Source: Aquitalea aquatica (lineage in GTDB: Bacteria; Pseudomonadota; Gammaproteobacteria; Burkholderiales; Chromobacteriaceae). Taken from it: DNA of 64,000 nt. The notes below the pieces were generated by a model, which searched no databases, was not told the DNA's origin, and saw only the letters and a list, made by a program, of their open reading frames with translations. This document shows positions 35,613-44,975 of this stretch, in pieces (the stretch's first letter is position 1; each line of letters starts with the position of its first letter). The stretch covers positions 186,001 through 250,000 of the forward strand of contig NZ_JACERN010000022.1 of assembly GCF_013911085.1 (NCBI RefSeq), in the 5' to 3' direction. A program made the translations under genes and the position numbers.

Positions 35613-38600
35613 GCCTGCAGGTACTGAATGCGCTGGAATGCCCGCTGGCCGGGGTCAACCTGATCGAGGCCTCGGCGGGCACCGGCAAGACCTGGACTAT
35701 TGCTGCGCTGTATCTGCGGCTGTTGCTGGAGGAGGTCAACGGCGAAGCCCCGCCCGGCATCGACAGCCTGCTGGTGGTGACCTACACCAAGGCCGCCACC
35801 GCTGAATTGCGCGAGCGTCTGCGCCAGCAACTCAGCGATTTTCTCGAGGTATTGCAGGGCAAGCAGGCGGGCAATGATTTCCTGCAGGCTCTGGCACGGC
35901 GGTTTGCCCCCGGCGCCGCCCGTGATCTGGCCGAGCAGCGCCTGCTGGCGGCCATTACCGGTTTTGATGGCGCGGCCATTTATACCATTCATGGTTTCTG
36001 CCAGCGCGTGCTGACCGATGCCGCTTTTGAAAGTGGCCAGACCTTTGCCGCCGAGCTGGTCAGCGACGACGACCGCCTGCTGGTGGAGGTGGTGGACGAT
36101 TTCTGGCGGCGGCGGGTGGTCACCAGCCCCTTGTTGTCGCAGGTATTGGCCGAGGCGGGGGAAACCCCGGATGGCTGGCTCACCGAAATCCGCCCCTGGC
36201 TGGCCAAGCCCTATCTGCAGATGGTGATGCCGGCGCAGCGCGATCTGCAACAGGCCTTGCAGCAGCTGGAGCAGTGCTGGCAGCAACTGGCGGCGGATGC
36301 GCTGGTGATACAGAGCGGTTTTGATCTGCTGCTGGCCACCGAAGGTTTCAAGGCCACCAGCCACAGCCGGGCACAGCTGGAAAGCAGTATGGCCGAGCTG
36401 CAGCAATGGCTGGCCGAGCCGGACAGCCTGCCCATCCTGGGCCGCGATGCACTGAAACGACTGGACAAGCTGAGGCCAGAGGCGCTGGTCAAGGCCATGA
36501 AAAAGGGTTTTGTCGCGCCGGAGCATCTGCTATTCCAGCGTATCGGCGACTGGCTCGCCGCCTGGGATGGCTATCTGGCCCAGCTGCAGCTATCACTGGC
36601 CGGGCTCAAGCTGGAACTGATTGCCTGGGTGAACGAGGAACTGGCCCGCCGCCGCAGTCAGGAACGGGTGCGCAGCTTTGACGATCTGCTGACCGAGCTG
36701 GGCGCGGCGCTGGAAGCTGCCGATGGCGGCGCGCAACTGGCAGCCGCCGTGGCGCGCAGTTTCCGCGTGGCACTGATCGACGAATTCCAGGATACCGACC
36801 CCATCCAGTACGACATCTTCCGCAGCTGTTTTGCCTTGCAGGGCCGGCCGCTGTTTCTGGTGGGCGACCCCAAGCAGGCGATTTACAGCTTTCGTGGTGC
36901 CGATATCTTTGCCTATCTGGATGCGCGGCAGGATGCGCCCGCCACCCAGCAATACTCGCTGGATACCAACCGCCGCTCGGATGCGCCGCTGGTGGGTGTG
37001 GTCAACCAGCTGTTTGGCCGCGCCCGGCCATTCTTGCTGGATGCCATCAGCTATCAGCCGGTGCATGCCGCGCCCAGCTCCGGTGCCATGCTGGAAGTGG
37101 CGGATGAGGACGCAGCCTTTACCGTGCTGTGGCAGCCGCCGGAGGGCGACAAGCCGCAGAACAAGGACAGCGCCGCCCGCGCCAGCGCACAGGGCTGCGC
37201 CCATGAAATCGCCCGCCTACTGACGCTGGGCGGACAAGACCGGGCCGCCATCATCAAGGGTGGCCAGCGCCGTCCCTTGCGTGGCGGTGACATTGCCGTG
37301 CTGGTGTCCACCCATCGTCAGGGCGAACAGATGCGTCAGGCTCTGGCCGAGCGTGGCGTGGCCAGCGTGGCGCTCACCCAGGAAAGCGTGTTTGCCAGCC
37401 AGGAGGCGGCCGAGCTGCTCGCCCTGCTGCGCGCCTGGGCCGAACCGGCCAGCGAAAGCCGGCTGCGCGCCGCACTGGTTACCGAGCTGTACGGGCTGGA
37501 TGCCGCCCGCCTGCTGGCCGAGGTGGAAGACGAAACACAGTGGGAGGCGCGGCTGCTGGCCAATGCCGCCGACCACCAGCGCTGGCTGGAGCAGGGCTTC
37601 ATGAGCGCCTGGCGGCATTTCCTGGCGCGCGAGCAACTGCCGCTGCGCCTGTTGCCTCTGCCCGATGGCGAGCGGCGGCTGACCAATCTGTCGCATCTGG
37701 CCGAGCTCATGCAAAGCGAAAGCGACAGTCGCCACGGCATGGCGCCCTTGCTGGCCTGGCTGGAGGGCAGGGTGGCCAGCCCGTCTGGTGGCGAGGAAGC
37801 CATGCTGCGGCTGGAAAGTGATGCCGCACTGGTGAAAATCGTCACCATCCATACCTCCAAGGGCCTGCAATACCCCATCGTGTTCTGCCCCTATCTGTGG
37901 GATGGCGCACTGGAGCGGCGCAATACCAGCTTCTGGCGCTACCGCGAAGGCGGGCAGGCCATGCTCAGCCCGGATGTGCTGGCCGATGCCGCTGTGCGCC
38001 AGCAGGCCGGCAGCGAAATGCTGGCGGAAAAACTGCGCCTGCTCTACGTGGCGCTGACCCGCGCCCAGCATCGCCAGTATCTGGCCTGGGGCTGGGTCAA
38101 GGACATGCAGACGGCGGCGCTGTCCTGGCTGCTGCACGCCGCGGATTGCCCGGATCTGGCCAGCCTGCGCGAGCTGGAATTCAGCCCTGCCATGCTGGAA
38201 CAGCAACTGGCCGCGCTGGCCAGCCGCTTGCCAGCGGCCTTGCACCTGCGCCCGCTCGAGTGCGCGCAGAACCCCTTGCCTCTGGCGCAGGACGCGCGGC
38301 AGGACTATAGTGCGCGCCTGTTCCAGCGGCCGGTTTACAGCCCGTGGCGGGTGGCCAGTTTTACTTCGCTCACCCATGGCCGCAGCAGCAAGGCCAATGA
38401 ACGGCCAGACCATGACGGCGGCCTGCCGGTGCCACCGGCAGAGGGCGGCGAGCTGCTGGCAGTCGACAGCGCGTTTGCCTTTCCTCGCGGCGCACGAGCG
38501 GGTACCTGCCTGCATGCCATGTTTGAAAACATTGATTTCGGCATGAGCGATGCCCAGCTGCAGCCGGTGGTGGCCCAGCAATTGCGCCGCCATGGTTTTG

Positions 38601-39172
38601 CCGACAGCTGGCAGCCGGCAGCCCTGCAGCTGCTGCGCCAGACGCTGGATGCCGAGCTGGCCCCCGGCGTGCGGTTGGCCGGGGTGCCTGCCGGGCGCAA
38701 GCTGGTGGAAATGGAATTCACCCTGCCGGTACGCCAGCTGGATGTGGCCGCCTTGCGCCGCGTGCTGAGCGATCCGGCCAACGGTCTGGCCCAGCCCTTG
38801 CGCATGGCTGCCGCAGGGCTGGATTTCCGCACGGTACGCGGTTATCTCAAGGGCTTTGTCGATCTGGTGTTCGAGGCGGATGGGCTGGTGTATCTGGTGG
38901 ACTACAAATCCAACCACCTGGGCGAGCAGGCCACGGACTATGCCCCCGAGTGCTTGGTGCAGTCAGTGGCGCGTGAGCACTACTATTTGCAGTACCTGAT
39001 TTATTGCGTGGCGCTGCAGCGCTATTTCAGTGCGCGCGGGCGTGATTTTGCCGCCTGTTTTGGTGGCGTGCGTTATCTCTACCTGCGCGGCATGGGCATG
39101 GCCGGCATGGGCATCTGGCACGATCAGCCGGCACAGGGTTTACTTGCCGACCTGGATGGCTTGCTGCGCTGA
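35609..39172 (+). CDS. recB: Exodeoxyribonuclease V beta subunit (RecB)
   Basis: A 1187-residue UvrD-type helicase-nuclease. Walker A is SAGTGKT (22-28), Walker B is LIDEFQDTD (about 389-397), and QAIYSFRGAD and IHTSKGLQYPIVF are further helicase motifs. The C-terminal RecB nuclease site has both acidic residues and the Lys in FVDLVFEAD and VDYKSN (about 1084-1102). All active-site residues appear intact. The stop is 211 bp before pap. Confidence 0.97.
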   Translation: MSLQVLNALECPLAGVNLIEASAGTGKTWTIAALYLRLLLEEVNGEAPPGIDSLLVVTYTKAATAELRERLRQQLSDFLEVLQGKQAGNDFLQALARRFAPGAARDLAEQRLLAAITGFDGAAIYTIHGFCQRVLTDAAFESGQTFAAELVSDDDRLLVEVVDDFWRRRVVTSPLLSQVLAEAGETPDGWLTEIRPWLAKPYLQMVMPAQRDLQQALQQLEQCWQQLAADALVIQSGFDLLLATEGFKATSHSRAQLESSMAELQQWLAEPDSLPILGRDALKRLDKLRPEALVKAMKKGFVAPEHLLFQRIGDWLAAWDGYLAQLQLSLAGLKLELIAWVNEELARRRSQERVRSFDDLLTELGAALEAADGGAQLAAAVARSFRVALIDEFQDTDPIQYDIFRSCFALQGRPLFLVGDPKQAIYSFRGADIFAYLDARQDAPATQQYSLDTNRRSDAPLVGVVNQLFGRARPFLLDAISYQPVHAAPSSGAMLEVADEDAAFTVLWQPPEGDKPQNKDSAARASAQGCAHEIARLLTLGGQDRAAIIKGGQRRPLRGGDIAVLVSTHRQGEQMRQALAERGVASVALTQESVFASQEAAELLALLRAWAEPASESRLRAALVTELYGLDAARLLAEVEDETQWEARLLANAADHQRWLEQGFMSAWRHFLAREQLPLRLLPLPDGERRLTNLSHLAELMQSESDSRHGMAPLLAWLEGRVASPSGGEEAMLRLESDAALVKIVTIHTSKGLQYPIVFCPYLWDGALERRNTSFWRYREGGQAMLSPDVLADAAVRQQAGSEMLAEKLRLLYVALTRAQHRQYLAWGWVKDMQTAALSWLLHAADCPDLASLRELEFSPAMLEQQLAALASRLPAALHLRPLECAQNPLPLAQDARQDYSARLFQRPVYSPWRVASFTSLTHGRSSKANERPDHDGGLPVPPAEGGELLAVDSAFAFPRGARAGTCLHAMFENIDFGMSDAQLQPVVAQQLRRHGFADSWQPAALQLLRQTLDAELAPGVRLAGVPAGRKLVEMEFTLPVRQLDVAALRRVLSDPANGLAQPLRMAAAGLDFRTVRGYLKGFVDLVFEADGLVYLVDYKSNHLGEQATDYAPECLVQSVAREHYYLQYLIYCVALQRYFSARGRDFAACFGGVRYLYLRGMGMAGMGIWHDQPAQGLLADLDGLLR

Positions 39173-39383
39173 CTGCAACTATCATTGCCTTGCCAATGGC
39201 ATGGAGTAGACTGACGCTAGGCTAGTATCGGTAGGACTGCCTTGCCTGACGGCAGGCAAAGCGCCTCCGCTTGCTGTGTATTTCTTCCATTTAAATGGCC
39301 CGGCTGCGTAAAAATGCGCCAACAGGCCCTGAGGCCTGCCATGGCCAACACCAACAACAGGCAGTTCATGACGGGAGACGGGA

Positions 39384-40868
39384 ATGTTTGAATCGGCAGA
39401 AATCGGCCACAGCATCAGCAAAGAAAGCTATCGTGAACAAGTGCCGCTATTGCGCGAAGCCTTGCTGGACGTGCAGTACGACCTGAAGGAAAAGGCCGAT
39501 TTCCCGGTGCTGATCCTGATCCACGGCTTCGATGGTGCCGGCCGTGGCGAAACCATGAACCTGATCAACGAATGGCTGGACCCACGGCTGATCGACACCG
39601 TGGCTTTCGCTTCAGCCAATGATGAAGCCCGCGCCCGGCCCTGGATGTGGCGCTACTGGCAAAAGCTGCCGGCCAAGGGCCGCATCGGCATTTTCTTTGG
39701 CTCCTATTATTCCGATGCGCTGTTCGACCGGGTGTACGACGTGATCGACCATGACGCTTACGACCGCGAAATCTTCGACATCATGCGGCTGGAACGCATG
39801 ATCAGCCAGGATGGCGCGCTGATACTCAAGTTCTGGTTCCATCTGACCAAGGACAAGCAGCGCAAGCGGCTGAAAGAGCTGGAAAAGGACCCGGCCACCC
39901 GCTGGCGGGTAACCGCGGATGACAAGGCCAATATGGAGCGCTACGACACCATCCGCAAATACGGCGAGCACATGATCCGCCTGACCAATACCGCTTACGC
40001 GCCGTGGATTGTGGTGGATGGCGAAGACGCCAATTTCCGTAGCCTCACGGTGGGTCAGACCATTCTCAAGGCCATCCGCAACCGTATCAGCCAGGCTGGT
40101 GCGGTGGTCGATGCTTCGGAAGCGCCGCCGCTGCTGGCCCCCATTGACGACAAGGTCATCCTGGACACCTTGCAGTTGGACCAGCAAATGGACAAGGCTG
40201 AATACAAGAAGCGGCTGGCCGAACTGCAAGGCCGGCTGAACAGTCTGACCCGCGACGAGCGCTTCAAGAACCATTCGCTGGTACTGGCTTTTGAAGGCAA
40301 CGACGCCGCCGGCAAGGGTGGCACCATCCGCCGCATCACCCAGGCACTGGATGCACGCGGCTACCGCGTGGTGCCGGTGGCCGCCCCCACGGAAGAAGAG
40401 CGCGTCAAACCCTGGCTGTGGCGTTTCTGGCGCCAGGTGCCGGGCAAGGGCGGTATTACCATCTTCGACCGCACCTGGTATGGCCGCGTGCTGGTGGAGC
40501 GGGTAGAAGGCTTCGCCCAGGAGCGTGACTGGATGCGTGCCTATTATGAAATCAACGACTTCGAGCACCAGCTGAGCGAGAACGGTGCGGTGGTGCTGAA
40601 ATTCTGGCTGGCCATCAGCAACGAGGAACAGATGGCGCGTTTCAAGCTGCGCGAGGAAACCGGCTTCAAGCGCTTCAAGATTACCGAAGAAGACTGGCGC
40701 AACCGTGAAAAGTGGAATGCCTACAAGCTGGCAGTCAGCGATATGGTCGATCGCACCAGCACCAGCAAGGTGCCGTGGACGCTGGTGGAAGCCAATAACA
40801 AATACTATGCGCGCATCAAGGTGCTCAGCACCATTTGCGCGGCGCTGGAGGCAAGGTTGGGTGCGTAG
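39384..40868 (+). CDS. pap: Polyphosphate:AMP phosphotransferase (PPK2 class II, two-domain)
   Basis: A 494-residue tandem PPK2 protein that makes ADP from AMP with polyphosphate as donor. The C-terminal domain has an intact Walker A, EGNDAAGKGG (304-313), plus DRTWYGRVLVERVEGF. The N-terminal domain has HGFDGAGRGE (47-56), with Arg in place of the Walker Lys, and FFGSYYSD in place of DRSWY, so it is likely inactive, as in known class II enzymes. ATG 39384 follows GGAGACGGG. Its 3' end overlaps the start of the solute-binding protein by 8 bp. Confidence 0.93.
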   Translation: MFESAEIGHSISKESYREQVPLLREALLDVQYDLKEKADFPVLILIHGFDGAGRGETMNLINEWLDPRLIDTVAFASANDEARARPWMWRYWQKLPAKGRIGIFFGSYYSDALFDRVYDVIDHDAYDREIFDIMRLERMISQDGALILKFWFHLTKDKQRKRLKELEKDPATRWRVTADDKANMERYDTIRKYGEHMIRLTNTAYAPWIVVDGEDANFRSLTVGQTILKAIRNRISQAGAVVDASEAPPLLAPIDDKVILDTLQLDQQMDKAEYKKRLAELQGRLNSLTRDERFKNHSLVLAFEGNDAAGKGGTIRRITQALDARGYRVVPVAAPTEEERVKPWLWRFWRQVPGKGGITIFDRTWYGRVLVERVEGFAQERDWMRAYYEINDFEHQLSENGAVVLKFWLAISNEEQMARFKLREETGFKRFKITEEDWRNREKWNAYKLAVSDMVDRTSTSKVPWTLVEANNKYYARIKVLSTICAALEARLGA

Positions 40869-41592
40869 TTTTCTGTTGCTGTGCTGCTGTCTGTGGCTGT
40901 TGCCGGCGCAGGCAGCTGACATCACCCTGCGCGCCGGCGTGGTGGTGGATAATGCCGGCCCGTACAATTTCACCCCGGATAGCCCGATGGCCGGCATCTA
41001 CCGCGAGACGCTGGAGCAGATCGGCAAGCTTAGCGGGGTGCGTTTCGATATCGAGTACTACCCGGCCCTGCGTATCCAGCAGCTGTTCGAAGTGGCCCGG
41101 CTGGATGTCGAAGTGGGCGTCAATCCGGCCTGGCGCAGCCTGTCGCCGGTGGGCGGCTTTTATACCCTGCCGATTGGTACGCTGGATTACCAGCTCTGTA
41201 CCCGGCCCAGTAATGTCCGGGCTGGCCGTGGGCTGGATGAATTGCGCGGTCAGACCATTGGCCTGCTGCAAGGGCAGCCGCTGAGCGCCTTCGAGTCCGA
41301 GTTCGTCCGTCACGGTGTGCATTACGAAATGTCGCAGAGTGAAAACGAGGTGCTGAGCAAATTGCGCCTTGGCCGGTTGCAGGCCGTGGTGCTGGAGCGC
41401 CGCCAGATCGAACGCCTGACGCTGTTGCCGGAGGAGCTGCGCTGCGAGCCGGGCAGCCAGATCAGTTCGCAGCCAGTCATGTTACGGGTCCATCCGCAAT
41501 TCCGCCAATGGCTGCCGGCTCTCAATCGCGCCATCAGCCAGTTGCAGGCCAATGGCAAACTCAAGGCCATTTTCCAGAAATCCCGCGCATGA
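40861..41592 (+). CDS. Periplasmic amino-acid-type solute-binding protein (SBP_bac_3)
   Basis: A 243-residue exported protein starting at GTG 40861, which lies inside the pap 3' end. The signal peptide MRSFLLLCCCLWLLPAQAA precedes a type II periplasmic binding fold (ADITLRAGVVVDNAG, YYPALRIQQLFEVARLDVEVGVNPAW, LDELRGQTIGLLQGQPLSAFE, LNRAISQLQANGKLKAIFQ). No transporter permease is nearby, and similar orphan proteins often act as sensors or have no known ligand. The stop overlaps recD by 4 bp (ATGA), tying it to DNA repair genes by translation only. A longer start inside pap would abolish the signal peptide. Confidence 0.8.
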   Translation: MRSFLLLCCCLWLLPAQAADITLRAGVVVDNAGPYNFTPDSPMAGIYRETLEQIGKLSGVRFDIEYYPALRIQQLFEVARLDVEVGVNPAWRSLSPVGGFYTLPIGTLDYQLCTRPSNVRAGRGLDELRGQTIGLLQGQPLSAFESEFVRHGVHYEMSQSENEVLSKLRLGRLQAVVLERRQIERLTLLPEELRCEPGSQISSQPVMLRVHPQFRQWLPALNRAISQLQANGKLKAIFQKSRA

Positions 41593-43313
41593 GTGATTCC
41601 CCCCAGACGCCAACAGCTCCCCTGTTGCCACAGCAGCTGTCCCAACTGCTGTTGCGGCTGGACCCGGCGCTGGATGACAGCACGCTGGCGCTGGTCAGCG
41701 AGCTGGCGGCTGCCAATCAGGCAGGCCATGTTTGCCTGCCCATTGCCCACCGGGCAGAGCGTCGGCTGCTGCAGGCTTCCCCGGTGCTGGGCGCGCCTGG
41801 CAGTTATGCCCCGCTGATTCTGGATGCGGCCGGGCGGCTGTATTTCGCCCGCTACTGGTTTGACGAACAGAGCCTGGCACACAAGCTGACACAGCTGGCA
41901 GCCGACCACCGGCCGCTGCCGGCCAGCACGCTGGAACCGGTGCTGCGCCAGTTGTTTCCAGCAATGCCGGCAGGGCAGCCGGATAGGCAAAAGCTGGCCG
42001 CTGCGCTGGCTGCCCGACAAAGATTACTGGTGGTTTCCGGTGGCCCGGGTACCGGCAAAACCACCACGGTGGTGCGTTTGCTGGCCATGTTGGCCATGCT
42101 GGCGGAGCGGCCGCAGGTGATGGCGATGGCGGCACCAACCGGCAAGGCTGCAGCCCGACTGAGCGAATCGGTACGCAATGCCCGCGATAGCCTGCCGGTA
42201 GCGGACAGCGTGCGTGCCCAGTTGCCGCAACAGGCACAAACCCTGCACCGCTTGCTGGGTTTGCGACCAGGGGCTGCTCAGCCACGCTATCATGCCGGCC
42301 AGCCATTGCCGCTGGATGTGCTGGTGGTGGATGAAGCCTCGATGATTGATCTGGCGCTGATGGCACGGCTGGTGGAAGCGCTGCCGGCCCAGGCCCGGCT
42401 GATTCTGCTGGGTGACCGCGATCAGCTGGCATCGGTGGATGCCGGTGCGGTATTGGGCGATTTGTGCGGGCAGGTGGCGTATCTGCCGGCCACCCGCGAC
42501 TGGCTAGCACAGGCCGGTGCCGGCCCGCTGCCGGCGGACGAGGGCAGGGCGGGTGCGCTGGCGGACAGCGTGGTGCTGTTGACTCATAGCCATCGATTCC
42601 GCGCGGATTCTGGCATTGGGGAGCTGGCGCGGCTGGTCAATCTAGGCGACGCCACTGCCGCCTTGCAGCTATTGCAGGCTGGCCAGCACGACGATATCCG
42701 TCAGGCCGCACAGCTGGACGATGCCGGGTTGCTGGCACACCGTCAGCCCTATCTGGATGCCATCCAGCAACAGCTGCCACTGGAGCAGGTACAGGCGGCA
42801 TTCGCGCAGTTCATGCTGCTGGCGGCCGAGCGGCGTCAGGTCGAACAGGCCAACCAGTGCATGGAGGCCTTGCTGGAGCAGACCGGTTGCAAACAGGCTG
42901 GACGCGACTGGTATGCGGGCCGGCCGGTGATGGTCAGTGCTAATGACTATGGTGTCGGCTTGTTCAATGGCGATATCGGTTTCACCGTGGAGCGGCCGCA
43001 AGGCTTGCGCGTGGCTTTCCCGGCTGCAGATGGCAGCTGGCGCGAGTTTGCCCCGGGACGTCTGCCGCAGCACGAAACCGTGTTTGCCATGACCGTGCAC
43101 AAAAGCCAGGGTTCGGAATTCGACGAAGTTTGGCTGCAATTGCCAGCCACGCCGGGAGCGGTGCTCAACCGCGCCCTGATCTACACCGCCATCACCCGTG
43201 CCCGTCACCGTTTTGCTGTGGCGGGTAGCGACGAGGTATGGCAGCAGGCGGTACGGCTGGCCCCGGTGCGCTACTCCGGTCTGGCAGATTTGCTGCGTCA
43301 GCCGCGCGTGTGA
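41589..43313 (+). CDS. recD: Exodeoxyribonuclease V alpha subunit (RecD)
   Basis: A 574-residue SF1B helicase, the 5'-3' motor of RecBCD. Walker A is GGPGTGKTTTV (about 149-159), Walker B is VVDEASMID, and GDRDQLASVDAG and the C-terminal TVHKSQGSEFDEV and YTAITRAR motifs are present. The start at 41589 gives MSDSPQTPTAP; earlier starts would overlap the solute-binding protein. It is separated from recB by two unrelated genes but in the same direction. Confidence 0.96.
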   Translation: MSDSPQTPTAPLLPQQLSQLLLRLDPALDDSTLALVSELAAANQAGHVCLPIAHRAERRLLQASPVLGAPGSYAPLILDAAGRLYFARYWFDEQSLAHKLTQLAADHRPLPASTLEPVLRQLFPAMPAGQPDRQKLAAALAARQRLLVVSGGPGTGKTTTVVRLLAMLAMLAERPQVMAMAAPTGKAAARLSESVRNARDSLPVADSVRAQLPQQAQTLHRLLGLRPGAAQPRYHAGQPLPLDVLVVDEASMIDLALMARLVEALPAQARLILLGDRDQLASVDAGAVLGDLCGQVAYLPATRDWLAQAGAGPLPADEGRAGALADSVVLLTHSHRFRADSGIGELARLVNLGDATAALQLLQAGQHDDIRQAAQLDDAGLLAHRQPYLDAIQQQLPLEQVQAAFAQFMLLAAERRQVEQANQCMEALLEQTGCKQAGRDWYAGRPVMVSANDYGVGLFNGDIGFTVERPQGLRVAFPAADGSWREFAPGRLPQHETVFAMTVHKSQGSEFDEVWLQLPATPGAVLNRALIYTAITRARHRFAVAGSDEVWQQAVRLAPVRYSGLADLLRQPRV

Positions 43314-43438
43314 AATCTGCAACACTTCCACATGGAATATTTGTTTTTCGCCCGCAAGACGCTGAAAAAATTGGGCAAAATCCTTGTCGCATCCTATGAT
43401 GGCGCCTTCCCGCAATAGGCAATCTGTTCGGAGTCATC

Positions 43439-44320
43439 ATGCAAGTGGATGGAGTCCTGGGGTATCTGGCCAAGATCACCCGTTTCGATCGCAGTGCATT
43501 CACCCCGCTCTTCATTGGCCCGCACCAACTGGGCTGTGTCAATCAGGTTTGGCTGGAGCGCCTGCTGCTGAGTGAGGCGTCCTTGTTTCGCCGCCAGCCA
43601 GCCGGGCTGGTCTGCATGGTGGAGGGCGATTACGCCGCCATCAGCAAGCAGCTGCAGGCAGCAGCACGGCGCTGGCATGAGGCAGGCTGGCTTAATGGCT
43701 GGCGCAATGAAAACTTCACCGCCTTTCTGGCGGATGGCACGCCGCTGTTCGAACTGGAGCGGGCGGCCTTCCGTCCGCTTGGACTGACCAGCCGTGCCGT
43801 GCATCTGAATGGCCTGACCCGCACCCCGCAGGGCGAAGTACGCATGTGGGTGGGGCGGCGCAGCCCGGACAAGGCGGTGGACCCCAATCGCATGGACAAT
43901 CTGATGGGTGGCGGCATTGCTGCCGGTGAATCCATCGAGCTGGCGCTGGAGCGTGAAGGTTGGGAAGAGGCCGGCATTCCGGCGGACCGACTGGAGCTGT
44001 TGCCGCAAACCGGCCTGCTACTGGCTGAGCGCCCAGTACAGCGCGGCCTGCATCGCGAATGGCTGCATGTCTACGATTTATGGCTGCAGCCCAGCGAGCT
44101 GCCCTGTAATCAGGATGGCGAAGTGGCCGAGCATGTCTGCCTGTCGCTGCGCGAAGTGGAAGAGCTGCTGGTTGCCGAGCGCTTCATGATTGATGCCGCA
44201 TTGGTCGCAACAGACTGTTTGCTGCGCCTGGGCTACTGGCAGCAGGCTAGTGCCGACATTGCCGCCGCCATGGCAGGCGTGTGCCACCCGCTGGACTTTG
44301 CCATTCATGCCGGCGTTTGA
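43439..44320 (+). CDS. Nudix hydrolase with N-terminal DUF4743
   Basis: A 293-residue protein with DUF4743 (about 5-115) followed by a Nudix domain. The Nudix box is canonical: G-x5-E-x7-REGWEEAGI, starting near MGGGIAAGE (residue about 158). Related plant and yeast enzymes hydrolyse thiamine-diphosphate derivatives or similar damaged cofactors. The ATG at 43439 has GGAG about 8 bp upstream. Substrate is not proven. Confidence 0.88.
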   Translation: MQVDGVLGYLAKITRFDRSAFTPLFIGPHQLGCVNQVWLERLLLSEASLFRRQPAGLVCMVEGDYAAISKQLQAAARRWHEAGWLNGWRNENFTAFLADGTPLFELERAAFRPLGLTSRAVHLNGLTRTPQGEVRMWVGRRSPDKAVDPNRMDNLMGGGIAAGESIELALEREGWEEAGIPADRLELLPQTGLLLAERPVQRGLHREWLHVYDLWLQPSELPCNQDGEVAEHVCLSLREVEELLVAERFMIDAALVATDCLLRLGYWQQASADIAAAMAGVCHPLDFAIHAGV

Positions 44321-44431
44321 TTGAAGTTTGGCGGCGTTTGCGGACAATCTCTTTTTGACGCGGGGCAGTTTCTGGCATGATGGTGCGAAAACCTATAAAT
44401 ATAGTGTCCAGCATCATGAGGAGAGAGGGAA

Positions 44432-44623
44432 ATGTACCGCTTGCGCCTCATTTCGCGCGATTTTGGTGTCGATGACAGTGGTCCATGGCACTCGACGCAC
44501 GATCAGGCGCGCAAGGCTGCCAAGCTGATGTATCTGCTTTACAAGGGAGAAATCCGCGTAGAGATACATCGGGTGGTAGATTTGCGCAGCCGTAAAATGG
44601 AAAAAGTGGAAGAGCTGCAATAA
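44432..44623 (+). CDS. Small hypothetical protein
   Basis: A 63-residue soluble protein with a strong SD (GAGAGAGG) and an AT-rich upstream region containing TATAAATAT (44393-44401). It is basic with an alternating charged C-terminal part (RSRKMEKVEELQ). I recognise no domain. The good SD, codon use and lack of overlap support a real gene. Confidence 0.55.
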   Translation: MYRLRLISRDFGVDDSGPWHSTHDQARKAAKLMYLLYKGEIRVEIHRVVDLRSRKMEKVEELQ

Positions 44624-44975
44624 AGCAGCCACTGCAAGTTTTTTGCACTCCTGTCGTTCTGGTCCCCGGCATTCCCCCTGCTGTTTCCCCAGACTGTCTG
44701 CTGTTTTCTGTACTGGCCGTCAGTTAGTTGATGAAAATAATTTTCAAAATTCAACTGCCTGAAAGGGCGACTTTCCAATTTTCGGAATCTTCACCAATAC
44801 TGTTAAGACGGTACTTGCTAGAAAAATGCGGGTTTCCACGTATCTTCGCGGGAAGGTCTAGCTAGTGACATGATTTGCTCAATCGGGCTTGTCGCGTGCT
44901 TGCCACATAGTGGCGGACATGGCGAGCAAACAGCAGATTGAACGGTCGTCTTTAATCCTTGGCAGTAGGAAAGTC
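44624..44975. other. Non-coding stretch before the hybrid kinase gene
   Basis: A 352-bp AT-richer region. It contains no supported open frame or clear terminator. It ends with AGGAAAGTC, the SD of the kinase gene. Confidence 0.5.
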
